A DNA stretch of 64,000 nucleotides from Lachnospiraceae bacterium (GTDB lineage: Bacteria; Bacillota; Clostridia; Lachnospirales; Lachnospiraceae): contig JAGKTQ010000018.1 of NCBI GenBank assembly GCA_021153325.1, forward strand, positions 5,876-69,875, given 5' to 3'. A program made the translations under genes and the position numbers. A model generated the notes under the pieces. The model was not told where the DNA came from and ran no database searches. It worked only from the letters and a program-made list of their open reading frames with translations. Numbering within the stretch: the stretch's first letter is position 1; each line of letters begins with the position of its first letter. Positions 18,143 through 27,427 of this stretch are shown in pieces.

Positions 18143-18850
18143 ATGGAAGCATTTCATATTCTCATTGTAGAAGACGATAAGGAAATCCGGGAAGGAATCG
18201 AAATATATTTAAAAAATCAAGGGTATCAGGTATCACAGGCAGCTGACGGTATTGAGGGATTCGAAAAAATCGAATCGGAGGACATTCATTTAGCAATTGT
18301 AGATATTATGATGCCACGCATGGATGGAATTACAATGATGATTAAGGTAAGAGAAAAAGGATATGATTTTCCGGTTATCATGCTCTCTGCAAAATCAGAA
18401 GAGGTGGATAAGATCATGGGCTTAAATATGGGAGCTGATGATTATGTGACAAAACCTTTTACAACAATGGAGCTTTTGGCGAGGGTTAATTCACAGCTCA
18501 GGCGCTATAAGAAGTATTTGGAGGTGGTAGAGGAAAAGACAGAACAGGACAGAGTTTATACCGTTGGTGGATTAGAAGTGAACGAGGATACGGTAGAGGT
18601 GTTTGTTGATGGAAATGCGGTAAAGCTGACACCGCTTGAGTTCAAAATATTACTTCTTTTGATCAAAAATCCGGGGCGTGTATTCAGTGCGGAGGAAATT
18701 TATGAAAGAGTATGGAATGAACAGGCGATCAATACAGACACAATCATGGTACATATAAGAAAGATTCGGGAAAAGATAGAGATCAATCCGAAAGAACCGA
18801 AATATTTAAAGGTGGTGTGGGGAGTTGGATATAAAATTGAAAAACAGTAG
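18143..18850 (+). CDS. OmpR-family response regulator
   Basis: I chose ATG 18143, preceded by CAGGAGGAAATCGG, over a longer frame from 18095 that would include the promoter. The 235-residue protein has a receiver domain with acceptor Asp54 (AIVDIMMPRMDG), an acidic pair EDD near residue 10, and Lys in YVTKPF. A winged-helix output domain spans about residues 135-233 (LTPLEFKILLLLIKNPGRVF, then a C-terminal VVWGVGYKIEK). It overlaps the kinase gene by 26 bases. It is VanR-like in build, and its targets are unknown. Confidence 0.93.
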   Translation: MEAFHILIVEDDKEIREGIEIYLKNQGYQVSQAADGIEGFEKIESEDIHLAIVDIMMPRMDGITMMIKVREKGYDFPVIMLSAKSEEVDKIMGLNMGADDYVTKPFTTMELLARVNSQLRRYKKYLEVVEEKTEQDRVYTVGGLEVNEDTVEVFVDGNAVKLTPLEFKILLLLIKNPGRVFSAEEIYERVWNEQAINTDTIMVHIRKIREKIEINPKEPKYLKVVWGVGYKIEKQ

Positions 18851-21149
18851 AAAAGATAGGATTATTGGAGTTGTGGTTGTAGTAATTGCAACGATATTAT
18901 TTCATGCATTATGTCCGCAATTTGAAAAAAAGGTAGAAGATTATTATACGAACAACAATACGAATGCATTTGAAAACAGTGATTTTATAAATATTCTTTT
19001 GGAAAGTAACTATGTTTTATACAAGGATGTAAAAGATCAGGGCGGTGTAGTCTATACACAGGGGAGTTTGTATGTAGATATAGAGGAAGAGATAACAGAA
19101 CAGGTATACACGGATGCGTATGAAGGTGATGGGGAACTGCTGCAAGCTTCTGTGGAAAATGTGAAGGAGCTTTACATAGATCAGCTGGAACAGCAGGTAG
19201 AAGAAAACCGGGAATTATATGTGAATGGTATTGCTAAAAGAATGGATTATTGTGTGTTGGATCATACGACAGGCACAGTTTTGAAAAATACGTCGCAGTC
19301 TATTGAAAAGCTGGCAAGAGGGGAGAAAGAATGGGAAAATCCTTATGCGTATTATGTCATTTTAAAGTATGACGAGAGAGGAAGAGTGGTAAATGTTACT
19401 GTAAAAGGACAAAATGCAGAGAAGTTTTTAAAAGAAGTGCAGATTGTAGCAAATAACAGTGAAGCTGTATTTTTAAAATGCCGTGAACAGAGTGAAAAAT
19501 ATGCTGTTGTAGACGTTGAGACGGATACGGTAGAGAAGGAGTTGATTTTTACACAAAAGAAACCAGAGTCTGTAACGTTTGTCTATGCGATGACAGCAGA
19601 ACAAAAGGAACAGTTCTTTGACACGAGTGTGTATGAAAGCGACTATTTGACGGAAAATTTTGGGGATATAAGCCGTGAGGATGCATTTTATATGGCGGGC
19701 GTGGGAAGAGTATTTATGCTGTTTTGCATAGGAATAGCTATTTTTGTGCTCATTTATGCAAAATACAGACGGAATGCAGTAGAAGAAACGATACAAAAGA
19801 AAGTGCCTTTGGAAGTGCTTATCGTGGCTGCAATATTTGCATTTGGTTGGGGAAGCGAGATGGCAATCAGGGCGGTCTCAAACAGTAGTCAGGACTATTA
19901 TGTAAACTGGTTGAACGATTTTTTGCCTGTTTCTTTTCGAGCAGGAAGCCTCAGTTATATGATCGTTGAGTATATGATCCATTTCTGCATTATTGCGGTA
20001 TTCTTTGGAATATGGTACTGGTGCATTTATCAGGTAAAAGATATCATAAATGGTGTAGGTACTTTTATAAAGGAACGTAGTTTTATCTGCAGGAAGTGGA
20101 AAGAAATCTGGGCTTTTGTGAAAAGAAGTTATTACAGTTTTAAAGAAGAAGTGATACATGCAGATTTGGGAGAGGATAATAAAAAGCTCCTTGGCAAGAT
20201 CGTCATTTTGAATTTTGTCATTTTAGCAATTATTTGCTGTTTTTGGGGAATGGGTATTTTTATATTAATAGTTTACTCGATTATTTTGTATGTAGTATTA
20301 AAAAAATATCTTTGCAAAATGCAGGAACAGTATGCCAATTTGTTAGAGGCGACAAATTCCATAGCAGAAGGGAACTTAAATCATACGTTTGAAGAAGATT
20401 TTGGTGTCTTTGAATCTTATAAAGAAGAACTTTATAAGGTGCAGGGAGGTTTCAGGAAGGCAGTAGATGAAGAAGTGAAAAGTCAGAAGATGCGGACCGA
20501 GCTGATCACGAATGTATCTCATGACTTAAAAACACCATTGACTGCCATCATTACTTACATTGAACTATTGAAAGAAGAAAATGTCACGGAGGAACAGCGA
20601 AAAGAATATTTGGCTACATTGGAGCGAAAATCACTGCGGCTGAAAGTGTTAATAGAGGACTTGTTTGAAGTCAGTAAGGCAAACAGTGGAGATGTACAGC
20701 TCAATCTTGTTCCTGTTGATATTTGCAACCTGTTAAGACAAGTATATTTAGAGCACGAAGAGCAAATGAAGCAGAAAGACTTTGATGTGCGTTTTAGCAT
20801 GCCGGAGGAAAAGGTTATTTTACAGTTAGACAGTCAGAAGACATATCGTATTTTTGAAAATTTGTATGTGAATGTCATGAAATATGCCATGAGTGGAACA
20901 AGGGTATATGTCAATGCCGAGAAACGTGGCGAAAATGGAATTCATATTGAAATCAAAAATATGTCTGCACAGGAAATTACGATCAATCCGCAGGATCTGA
21001 CCGAACGATTTGTAAGAGGGGATGCTTCCAGAAACACGGAAGGAAGCGGACTGGGACTTGCCATTGCGAAGAGTTTTACAGAACTGCAAGGAGGAACGTT
21101 TCGAGTGGATACGGATGGGGATTTATTTAAGGTCATCGTAGAGTGGTAA
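18825..21149 (+). CDS. Multi-TM sensor histidine kinase
   Basis: A 774-residue kinase starting at TTG 18825 (GGGGAG just upstream) or possibly TTG 18837, overlapping the response regulator. One membrane segment lies at about 13-29, then an extracellular region of about 250 residues, then several membrane segments between about 288 and 495. A HAMP-like stretch follows (LLEATNSIAEGNLNHTFEED). The HisKA motif is NVSHDLKTPLTAIITYIE (His near residue 566) and the ATPase ends with GSGLGLAIAKS. The N-box is present (ENLYVNVMKYA) but the usual DxGxG box is degenerate (IKNMSAQ), as in several VanS-like Firmicute kinases. The signal is unknown. Confidence 0.9.
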   Translation: MDIKLKNSRKDRIIGVVVVVIATILFHALCPQFEKKVEDYYTNNNTNAFENSDFINILLESNYVLYKDVKDQGGVVYTQGSLYVDIEEEITEQVYTDAYEGDGELLQASVENVKELYIDQLEQQVEENRELYVNGIAKRMDYCVLDHTTGTVLKNTSQSIEKLARGEKEWENPYAYYVILKYDERGRVVNVTVKGQNAEKFLKEVQIVANNSEAVFLKCREQSEKYAVVDVETDTVEKELIFTQKKPESVTFVYAMTAEQKEQFFDTSVYESDYLTENFGDISREDAFYMAGVGRVFMLFCIGIAIFVLIYAKYRRNAVEETIQKKVPLEVLIVAAIFAFGWGSEMAIRAVSNSSQDYYVNWLNDFLPVSFRAGSLSYMIVEYMIHFCIIAVFFGIWYWCIYQVKDIINGVGTFIKERSFICRKWKEIWAFVKRSYYSFKEEVIHADLGEDNKKLLGKIVILNFVILAIICCFWGMGIFILIVYSIILYVVLKKYLCKMQEQYANLLEATNSIAEGNLNHTFEEDFGVFESYKEELYKVQGGFRKAVDEEVKSQKMRTELITNVSHDLKTPLTAIITYIELLKEENVTEEQRKEYLATLERKSLRLKVLIEDLFEVSKANSGDVQLNLVPVDICNLLRQVYLEHEEQMKQKDFDVRFSMPEEKVILQLDSQKTYRIFENLYVNVMKYAMSGTRVYVNAEKRGENGIHIEIKNMSAQEITINPQDLTERFVRGDASRNTEGSGLGLAIAKSFTELQGGTFRVDTDGDLFKVIVEW

Positions 21150-21190
21150 AAGAAAGTCTGCATTTTTATATGAAAAATGCAGGCTTTCTT
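21150..21190 (+). terminator. Terminator of the two-component operon
   Basis: A near-perfect stem of about 18 bp (21150-21167 with 21173-21190, one T-G pair) follows the kinase stop codon directly. The T-rich tail CTCTTTCTTATTTTTTT follows. Confidence 0.88.
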
Positions 21191-21230
21191 CTCTTTCTTA
21201 TTTTTTTCGCAGAAGAATGGCTGGCAAGGC

Positions 21231-21259
21231 GTGACATTCCATATTTATTATGCTAAAAT
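21231..21259 (+). promoter_or_regulatory. Promoter of glnS
   Basis: A -35 box GTGACA (21231-21236), a 17-bp spacer, and an extended -10 TGCTAAAAT with the hexamer at 21254-21259. It lies 34 bases before the glnS start. Confidence 0.65.
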
Positions 21260-21293
21260 AGGAATAGTAATTTTAGACCGAGGAGCCGTTATT

Positions 21294-22985
21294 ATGAGCG
21301 AAAATGAAAACTTAACAGAAAAGGATACGGAGGTCGTATCCAAAAATTTTATTGAACAGATCATTGACAAAGACTTAGCAGAGGGTGTTTATGATACAGT
21401 CCACACAAGATTTCCACCAGAACCGAACGGATATCTTCATATTGGACATGCCAAAAGTATTCTTTTAAATTATGGACTTGCAAAAGAATACGGCGGAAAA
21501 TTTAATATGCGATTTGATGATACGAATCCGACCAAAGAAAGAGTGGAATTTGTAGAGTCTATCAAGGAAGATATTAAATGGCTTGGCGCAGATTGGGAGG
21601 ACAGACTTTTCTTTGCGTCTAATTATTTTGGACAGATGTATGAAGCAGCTGTGAAGCTGATCAAAAAAGGAAAAGCATATGTATCCGATTTGTCTGCAGA
21701 GCAGATCCGTGAATATAGAGGAACTTTGACAGAGCCGGGTAAAGATGACCCTAGCTGTAACCGTAGCGTAGAAGAAAACCTGAAGCTGTTCGAGGATATG
21801 AAAAACGGTGTATATCAGGATGGTGAGAAAGTATTACGTGCAAGAATTGACATGGCATCACCCAATATTAATATGAGAGATCCGGTTATCTACCGTGTGG
21901 CACATATGACGCATCACAATACCGGAGATACATGGTGTATTTACCCGATGTATGATTTTGCACATCCGATCGAAGATGCCATCGAAGGCATTACACATTC
22001 TATTTGTACTTTGGAATTTGAAGATCATAGACCTCTTTATGACTGGGTTGTAAGAGAATTGGAATATCCACATCCACCAAAGCAGATTGAATTTGCAAAA
22101 TTATATTTGACTAATGTGGTTACCGGAAAACGTTATATTAAGAAATTAGTAGAAGAAGGCATTGTAGACGGCTGGGATGATCCACGTCTTGTATCTATTG
22201 CAGCATTGAGAAGAAGAGGTTTCACTCCAAGCTCTATTCAGAAATTCGTAGAGCTTTGCGGTGTTTCAAAGAGCAATTCTTCTGTAGATTATGCAATGTT
22301 AGAGTATTGTATCCGTGAGGATTTAAAACTTTCCAGACCTCGTATGATGGCAGTACTTGATCCAATTAAATTGGTTATCGACAACTATCCGGAAGGTCAG
22401 GTAGAGATGCTTGATGTTTCCAATAACTTGGAAAACGAAGAGCTTGGAACAAGACAGGTTCCATTTGGCAGAGAGCTTTATATTGACAGAGAGGACTTTA
22501 TGGAAGAACCACCGAAAAAATACTTCCGTCTTTTCCCGGGTAATGAAGTACGTCTGATGAATGCTTATTTTGTAACTTGTACAAGCTTTGTAAAAGATGA
22601 AAATGGTAAAGTGACAGAAGTACATTGTACTTATGATCCTGAAACGAAATGTGGAACCGGATTTACAGGAAGAAAAGTAAAGGGAACGATTCACTGGGTA
22701 CCGGCTGCACAGGCAGTAAAAGCAGAAGTACGTTTGTATGAAAATATTATTGATGAGGAAAAAGGGGTATACAACGAAGATGGCAGCCTGAATCTGAATC
22801 CGAATTCTTTAACGGTATTAAAAGACTGCTATGTAGAACCGGCTTTGGCTGATGCAAAAGCATATGACAGCTTCCAGTTTGTAAGACAGGGATTTTTCTG
22901 TGTTGATGCGAAAGATTCCAAGGAAGGTGCTCTTGTATTTAACCGTATTGTTTCATTAAAGAGTTCTTATGTATTACCTAAATAA
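21294..22985 (+). CDS. glnS: Glutaminyl-tRNA synthetase
   Basis: Class Ic aminoacyl-tRNA synthetase that charges tRNA-Gln. I chose ATG 21294 (GAGGAG ribosome binding site) because the longer frame begins inside the preceding terminator hairpin. The 563-residue protein has FPPEPNGYLHIGHAKS (HIGH at 49-52), RFDDTNP, WCIYPMYDFAHP, SICTLEFEDHRPLYDW and DDPRLVSIAALRRRGF, all typical of GlnRS and not GluRS. The C-terminal anticodon-binding beta-barrels follow from about residue 345. Where KMSKS or VMSKR is expected the sequence reads VVTGKR. It is probably monocistronic or loosely linked to the next gene. Confidence 0.96.
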   Translation: MSENENLTEKDTEVVSKNFIEQIIDKDLAEGVYDTVHTRFPPEPNGYLHIGHAKSILLNYGLAKEYGGKFNMRFDDTNPTKERVEFVESIKEDIKWLGADWEDRLFFASNYFGQMYEAAVKLIKKGKAYVSDLSAEQIREYRGTLTEPGKDDPSCNRSVEENLKLFEDMKNGVYQDGEKVLRARIDMASPNINMRDPVIYRVAHMTHHNTGDTWCIYPMYDFAHPIEDAIEGITHSICTLEFEDHRPLYDWVVRELEYPHPPKQIEFAKLYLTNVVTGKRYIKKLVEEGIVDGWDDPRLVSIAALRRRGFTPSSIQKFVELCGVSKSNSSVDYAMLEYCIREDLKLSRPRMMAVLDPIKLVIDNYPEGQVEMLDVSNNLENEELGTRQVPFGRELYIDREDFMEEPPKKYFRLFPGNEVRLMNAYFVTCTSFVKDENGKVTEVHCTYDPETKCGTGFTGRKVKGTIHWVPAAQAVKAEVRLYENIIDEEKGVYNEDGSLNLNPNSLTVLKDCYVEPALADAKAYDSFQFVRQGFFCVDAKDSKEGALVFNRIVSLKSSYVLPK

Positions 22986-22996
22986 ATAGGAGCAGA

Positions 22997-23015
22997 GCAA
23001 TAAGATTGCTTTTTA
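22997..23015 (+). terminator. Weak terminator-like hairpin after glnS
   Basis: AGCAAT (22997-23002) pairs with ATTGCT (23006-23011), followed by TTTT. The stem is short, so some read-through into the DUF2225 gene is likely. Confidence 0.4.
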
Positions 23016-23056
23016 AAGAGATAGACAAAAGTTAAGCGGAGTGGAGGAAAATAACA

Positions 23057-23923
23057 ATGGCAGGGATTTTATCAGGATTAGAAAAATTAGGGCTTGGTAA
23101 TTTGAAGGACGCAGAGCTCTATGAGGATTCCAAAAAGAGCGCAAAGGCTACTGCAGAAGGGGCAGCAGCACCAGTGGTGCAGGAGCAGGATTTCCTGTTT
23201 GAAAAAACGTATACTTGCCCAGTATGCGATCATGAGTTCAGGGCAAAAACTGTAAAGATCGGTAGAGCAAGATTAAAAGGAACCGATATGGATCTTCGCC
23301 CGAAATACGAGCATATAGACCTGTTAAAATATGATGTTATTGCCTGCCCTAAATGTGGATATGCAGCATTGAGCAGATATTACAAATATATGACAAGTGG
23401 TCAGGCAAAACTGATCAAACAGAATATTTCCGCAAGTTATAAAGGAAACGAGCCAAAGGGTGATGTAATCACTTATGATGAGGCATTAGAACGCTACCAG
23501 CTCACACTTGCTAACGCTATCGTTAAGCAGGCTCGTGTTAGTGAAAAAGCATATATTTGTTTGAAATCAGCATGGTTATTGCGTGGTTATGCAGAGAGTC
23601 TGGATGAAAGTGCAGAAAATTACAGCACAAAGAAGGCAGAACTGAAAGAGCAGGAAAATGAATATTTGAAAAATGCTTTTGAAGGATTTCTTGCAGCAAG
23701 ACAATCAGAGCCATTCCCAATGTGTGGTATGGACGAACAGACAGTAGATTATTTGATCTCTGTTATGGCAGTTCAATTTGAACAGTATGATGTGGCATCC
23801 AAGTTGATCGCTACGATCCTTGCCTCCAATACAGCTAGTCCGCGTATGAAAGACAAGGCAAGAGATTTGAAAGAAATCTTGCTCCAGAAGATCAAAGAGA
23901 AAAATAACGCACCGAAAAAGTAG
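23057..23923 (+). CDS. DUF2225 family protein with two CxxC motifs
   Basis: A 288-residue soluble protein. Two cysteine pairs, CPVC (54-57) and CPKC (97-100), fit a zinc ribbon, and the spacing and surrounding residues (YTCPVCDHEF, VIACPKCGYAALSRY) match DUF2225 (PF09986). The C-terminal two thirds is helical and TPR-like (LANAIVKQARVSEKAYICLK). The family is widespread in clostridia and bacilli and has no established function. A GGAGG ribosome binding site precedes the ATG. The MocR regulator begins 16 bases after the stop, suggesting co-transcription. Confidence 0.88.
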   Translation: MAGILSGLEKLGLGNLKDAELYEDSKKSAKATAEGAAAPVVQEQDFLFEKTYTCPVCDHEFRAKTVKIGRARLKGTDMDLRPKYEHIDLLKYDVIACPKCGYAALSRYYKYMTSGQAKLIKQNISASYKGNEPKGDVITYDEALERYQLTLANAIVKQARVSEKAYICLKSAWLLRGYAESLDESAENYSTKKAELKEQENEYLKNAFEGFLAARQSEPFPMCGMDEQTVDYLISVMAVQFEQYDVASKLIATILASNTASPRMKDKARDLKEILLQKIKEKNNAPKK

Positions 23924-23939
23924 AGAATGTAGTGCAGAT

Positions 23940-25340
23940 ATGAATGAGTTGACGATTGAATTAAGTACAGAAAACGGAAAATGCTTATATGAGCAGATTT
24001 ACGAATATATACGGAAAGAAATCAGGGAAGGGAAGCTTCTTCAGGGAGAGAAGCTTCCCTCAACTCGCGCTTTGGCGGCTTTTTTGCAAGTGGCAAGGAG
24101 TACAGTGGAACTTGCTTATGAGCAGCTTTTATCCGAAGGATATATAGAATCCATACCATATAAGGGCTATTTTGTCTGTCGTATGGAGGAACTGTACCAT
24201 ATTAATATGGAGACAGAGGAAAGCGAAAGCGAAAAGTCCGAGCAGAAAACAGTATATGAAATTGATTTTTCACCGAATGGTATTGAGATGGAGTATTTTC
24301 CATTTGGAACGTGGAAGCGGATTTCAAAAAATACTTTGATTGATGACCGGAGCGAAATGTTTGCGCTTGGTTCGCCACAGGGTGATCTGGAGCTTCGTAC
24401 AACGATTGCAAAGTATTTGTATAGCTCCCGTGGTGTTTACTGTTCTCCGGAGCAGATTATTGTAGGGGCGGGAAATGATTTTTTACTTTTATTATTGGAA
24501 AAAATCCTAGGACGTCATGTGAAGATCGGTATGGAAGCCAAAACTTATAAACGTGCATATCGTATTTTTGATTCCTTTGCCTATGATATCCATCCTATTT
24601 TGCAGGATCGGGATGGAATGGTAGTAGAAGAACTGGAAAGGGAAGAGGTATCCGCAGTTTATGTCATGCCTTCTCACCAGTACCCAACCGGAAATGTGAT
24701 GCCAATTGGACGCCGAACGCAGCTGCTAAAATGGGCATATGAAAAAGAAGAGCGTTATATTATCGAAGATGACTATGATAGTGAATTTCGTTATAAAGGG
24801 AAACCGATTCCATCCTTGAAAGCATCAGACAAGATGGAGAAGGTCATTTACATTGGAACGTTTTCAAAGGCAATTGCTCCGGCAATTCGTATCAGTTTTA
24901 TGGTACTACCCAAAAAGCTTTTAAAATTTTATAAGGAAAACCTGTCCTTCTATTCGTCTACAGTATCGCGTATTGACCAGACGATCTTAAACGAGTTTAT
25001 CCGGGATGGTTATTTTGAGAGATATTTGAATAAGATGCGTAAGGTATATAAGGCAAAGCATGACCTGATTGTTGCAGGGTGTCGGGAATTGGAAGAGCAA
25101 TTTGTCTTATCAGGTGAAAATGCAGGGCTTCACATTTTATTAAAGAGCAAAACGGGAAAGACAGAAAAAGAACTGATAGAATGTGCAGCAGCCTATGACA
25201 TAAAAGTTTATGGACTGTCGGATGGTTATATTACGAAAGAAAGACCGGAGACAAATACGGTCATTTTAGGGTATGGGGGACTTAGCGAAGAGAAGATTAA
25301 AAAAGGAATGGACAAATTGAAAAAGGCATGGTCTGTATAA
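23940..25340 (+). CDS. MocR/PdxR-type GntR-aminotransferase regulator
   Basis: A 466-residue fusion of a GntR winged helix (about residues 10-80; LPSTRALAAFLQVARSTVEL) to a fold-type I aminotransferase domain (about 105-466). PLP-binding landmarks are visible: MPSHQYPTGNVM, EDDYDSEFRYKG, and the Lys in GTFSKAIAPAIR. Proteins of this build sense PLP or an amino compound and control vitamin B6, GABA or amino-acid genes. No pdxST pair lies in the window, so the target is unknown. The start has only a poor ribosome binding site, consistent with coupling to the gene upstream. A perfect 12-bp inverted repeat lies inside the coding region near the start. Confidence 0.92.
   Translation: MNELTIELSTENGKCLYEQIYEYIRKEIREGKLLQGEKLPSTRALAAFLQVARSTVELAYEQLLSEGYIESIPYKGYFVCRMEELYHINMETEESESEKSEQKTVYEIDFSPNGIEMEYFPFGTWKRISKNTLIDDRSEMFALGSPQGDLELRTTIAKYLYSSRGVYCSPEQIIVGAGNDFLLLLLEKILGRHVKIGMEAKTYKRAYRIFDSFAYDIHPILQDRDGMVVEELEREEVSAVYVMPSHQYPTGNVMPIGRRTQLLKWAYEKEERYIIEDDYDSEFRYKGKPIPSLKASDKMEKVIYIGTFSKAIAPAIRISFMVLPKKLLKFYKENLSFYSSTVSRIDQTILNEFIRDGYFERYLNKMRKVYKAKHDLIVAGCRELEEQFVLSGENAGLHILLKSKTGKTEKELIECAAAYDIKVYGLSDGYITKERPETNTVILGYGGLSEEKIKKGMDKLKKAWSV
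24029..24060 (+). repeat. Perfect 12-bp inverted repeat inside the MocR gene
   Basis: AGGGAAGCTTCT (24029-24040) and AGAAGCTTCCCT (24049-24060) flank an 8-nt loop, about 90 bases into the coding region, where it encodes part of the GntR helix-turn-helix. A T6 run follows about 18 bases later. It could slow transcription or translation, or it could be a coincidence of codon choice. Confidence 0.5.
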
Positions 25341-25358
25341 AACCAGACTGTGCCTTTT
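25321..25358. terminator. Bidirectional terminator between the MocR gene and the acidic-protein gene
   Basis: A 15-position stem (25321-25335 with 25344-25358, two G-U pairs) is flanked by A4 on the left and T4 on the right, so it can act in both directions between the convergent genes. Confidence 0.8.
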
Positions 25359-25370
25359 ATGCAATGAAAT

Positions 25371-25754
25371 TTATTCTGTTTCGGATAAATCTTCCTCATC
25401 CTCATCAAAGAATTCTTCCACTTCTGCTTTTGCAGATTCTGCTGCTTTTTCTAAGCTTGATAAAGCCTCTTTTGCAGTTTCTGATTCAGAAGAAGCTGTT
25501 TCATTGGAAGCTTTTTCAGTGGAATCTTCTGTATTTGTGTCAAAATCAAGCGATACATAAGAGCGATCAGCTGCATTGGAATCATCGCTGTTGTCATTAT
25601 CCAGGTCTTCACTGAAATCGTCGAAATCATCATCGTCATCAAAATCGTCCTTGGAAACTACGTTCTTATTTTGAAGATAATAATAAGCTCCTGCTGCAAC
25701 GGCTCCTACAGCAGCACTGAAAAGAAGGACCTTGCCGAATTTTTTCTTTGCCAT
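25371..25754 (-). CDS. Small acidic single-TM protein of unknown function
   Basis: A 127-residue protein with a basic start (MAKKKFGK), one membrane segment or signal anchor at about 9-27, and a very acidic, low-complexity remainder rich in Asp, Glu and Ser (DDFDDDDDFDDFSEDLD near residue 36). No catalytic motif is visible. A good ribosome binding site (AAAGGAG) on the minus strand supports the start. Similar short proteins occur next to housekeeping genes in Lachnospiraceae. The tail should be exposed outside the membrane if the anchor is not cleaved. I cannot assign a function. Confidence 0.8.
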   Translation of the reverse strand: MAKKKFGKVLLFSAAVGAVAAGAYYYLQNKNVVSKDDFDDDDDFDDFSEDLDNDNSDDSNAADRSYVSLDFDTNTEDSTEKASNETASSESETAKEALSSLEKAAESAKAEVEEFFDEDEEDLSETE

Positions 25755-25907
25755 ATCCGTACTCCTTTCAAAACTATAGTATAAAAGTATATTAATACTA
25801 TTTTTGGAAAATGAAAAGAGGAATATGTATTAAATCTTCATTAAATTTTTTTATTTTCCGCCATGGAAGATTATGGAAGTGCAATAAAGCGCATTCCGAT
25901 GATATTC

Positions 25908-25936
25908 TTGAATGAAGCAAGAAATTATGATATAGT
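25908..25936 (+). promoter_or_regulatory. Promoter of the TetR-family gene
   Basis: A -35 box TTGAAT (25908-25913), a 17-bp spacer and a -10 box TATAGT (25931-25936). An imperfect palindrome, ACATGACAAATGT, lies just downstream and could be an autoregulatory operator. Confidence 0.6.
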
Positions 25937-26000
25937 TTCAAGTACATGACAAATGTGTTAACAGCAGGATTTTTTAGGTTGAATTAGAGGTTTAGTATAG

Positions 26001-26606
26001 ATGAATAGTAAATTTTTTGATCTTGGGAAGGAAAAGCAGGATCGTATGATCAATGCGGCATTGAAGGTGTTCGCATTAAATGGATATAAGGGTGCGAGTA
26101 CGGATGATATTGTGAAAGAAGCAGGAATCAGCAAGGGACTGCTATTTCACTATTTTACAAATAAAATAGGCTTATACACTTTTATATATGATTATAGTGC
26201 CAGATATATGATCTTGGAATTGACTACAGAGGTCGATCAGAAAGAAACAGACTTTTTTGAAGTCTACAAGCAGATGGAAACAGCCAAAATGCAAGTGTTA
26301 AAAAATTATCCTTATATGCAGGAGTTTTTATATCGGGCAAATTATGAAGATGTGAGCGAAGCCATGCTAGCCATTGAAGAGAAGAAACGGCTGCTTGAGG
26401 ATCATTATGAGAACATCCGCAAGCAGATTGATTATGCGGCATTAAAAGAAGGCTTGGATATTACGAAACTTCATAAGATGATAGATCTGACGATACAGGG
26501 TTTGATGACAGAGCATTTCAGGGAAGGTTCTTTCCATGCTGAAATGCTCTATCAGGAAATCCTTGCATACTTAGAAATGGTAAGAAAGCTTGCTCAAAAA
26601 GAGTAA
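26001..26606 (+). CDS. TetR/AcrR-family transcriptional regulator
   Basis: A 201-residue repressor-like protein. The N-terminal helix-turn-helix is clear: ALNGYKGASTDDIVKEAGIS followed by KGLLFHYFTNKIGLY (about residues 25-60). The C-terminal ligand domain is helical and unassigned. No drug-efflux or metabolic gene is directly next to it; the gene downstream is convergent with a one-base gap. The target is therefore unknown and may be the regulator itself, given the palindrome in its own promoter. The ribosome binding site is weak (TAGAGG at 25985-25990, 10 bases before the ATG). Confidence 0.9.
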   Translation: MNSKFFDLGKEKQDRMINAALKVFALNGYKGASTDDIVKEAGISKGLLFHYFTNKIGLYTFIYDYSARYMILELTTEVDQKETDFFEVYKQMETAKMQVLKNYPYMQEFLYRANYEDVSEAMLAIEEKKRLLEDHYENIRKQIDYAALKEGLDITKLHKMIDLTIQGLMTEHFREGSFHAEMLYQEILAYLEMVRKLAQKE

Positions 26607-26607
26607 G

Positions 26608-27369
26608 CTACTTTTTCATCTTGTAAGGCGGGTCAGAAGGATAACCGCCTTTTAATTTCTGCATACCGCGCTGGATGGCATCTTTGGAATTTTTCCAATC
26701 GGCATCCTGATTGCGGTAATCAAACTTCTCTACCATCCAGGAAACATCTTCCAACAGACGGTTCATATTTTCACACATTAAATTGGATACCAAGGGGAAA
26801 AATTCGGCTTTTTCCTTATCATTTAGCTGCTTTTCAGCCTCCTCACATAAATCCCCAAAATGGGAGAGGCAGAAACCTTTGCCGGCGGCAATCTTATTGC
26901 GAAATTCTTCCTCTTTTTTGTACATCACAAAAAAGGTATCTAAATATCTTGCATAAGTTTCTTTATAACTGTTACAGATATAGCAGGATTTTTCTTTTTC
27001 ACGAACCCAGACACCGATAGGATTTGCAGAGTCGGTATTCTTTTTCAATTTTCCCATCAAAGATGTTTTGGTTGGAGAATAAGAAGAAGTAACGGCTTTT
27101 AATTCCGCATTCATTTTTTTATAGTGGGTCTTCAAGATCCATGCGTTGCCAAGAGCATTGCCATAATCAAACATTTTTTTGAAATGCATACGGCAGAACC
27201 CTTCTTTGTCGGTAGCTTCTCTTATATCACTTTCCATGTAAGAAGAACCGGAACCTAAACAGAAGTCTAAGAGATCCTGTTCAATGTTTCGTTCAATAAA
27301 GCAAAAAGGGCACTCGTCCCCGGCATTGACTGCATCATTTAAAGGAATGGTATATAACTTTTCTTTCAC
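26608..27369 (-). CDS. DUF6062 family protein
   Basis: A 253-residue soluble protein starting at GTG with GAGG upstream on the minus strand. It contains paired cysteines near the N-terminus (ECPFCFIER) and in the middle (SCYICNSYK), each followed later by a Cys-rich His motif (GFCRMHFKK, GFCLSHFGD). The repeated CxxC...FCxxHF pattern suggests two metal-binding repeats. This agrees with DUF6062 proteins common in Lachnospiraceae. No function is known. It is convergent with the TetR gene and divergent from the lipoprotein gene. Confidence 0.82.
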   Translation of the reverse strand: MKEKLYTIPLNDAVNAGDECPFCFIERNIEQDLLDFCLGSGSSYMESDIREATDKEGFCRMHFKKMFDYGNALGNAWILKTHYKKMNAELKAVTSSYSPTKTSLMGKLKKNTDSANPIGVWVREKEKSCYICNSYKETYARYLDTFFVMYKKEEEFRNKIAAGKGFCLSHFGDLCEEAEKQLNDKEKAEFFPLVSNLMCENMNRLLEDVSWMVEKFDYRNQDADWKNSKDAIQRGMQKLKGGYPSDPPYKMKK

Positions 27370-27427
27370 AATATTGCCTCATTTCTTTTGGGAATTTTGT
27401 CGCTGAATGTAGCGTAAAGTTAAATAT

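Noticed and set aside
21177..21293. Longer N-terminus of GlnRS from 21177
   Set aside because: It starts inside the preceding terminator hairpin and has no ribosome binding site, while ATG 21294 follows GAGGAG.
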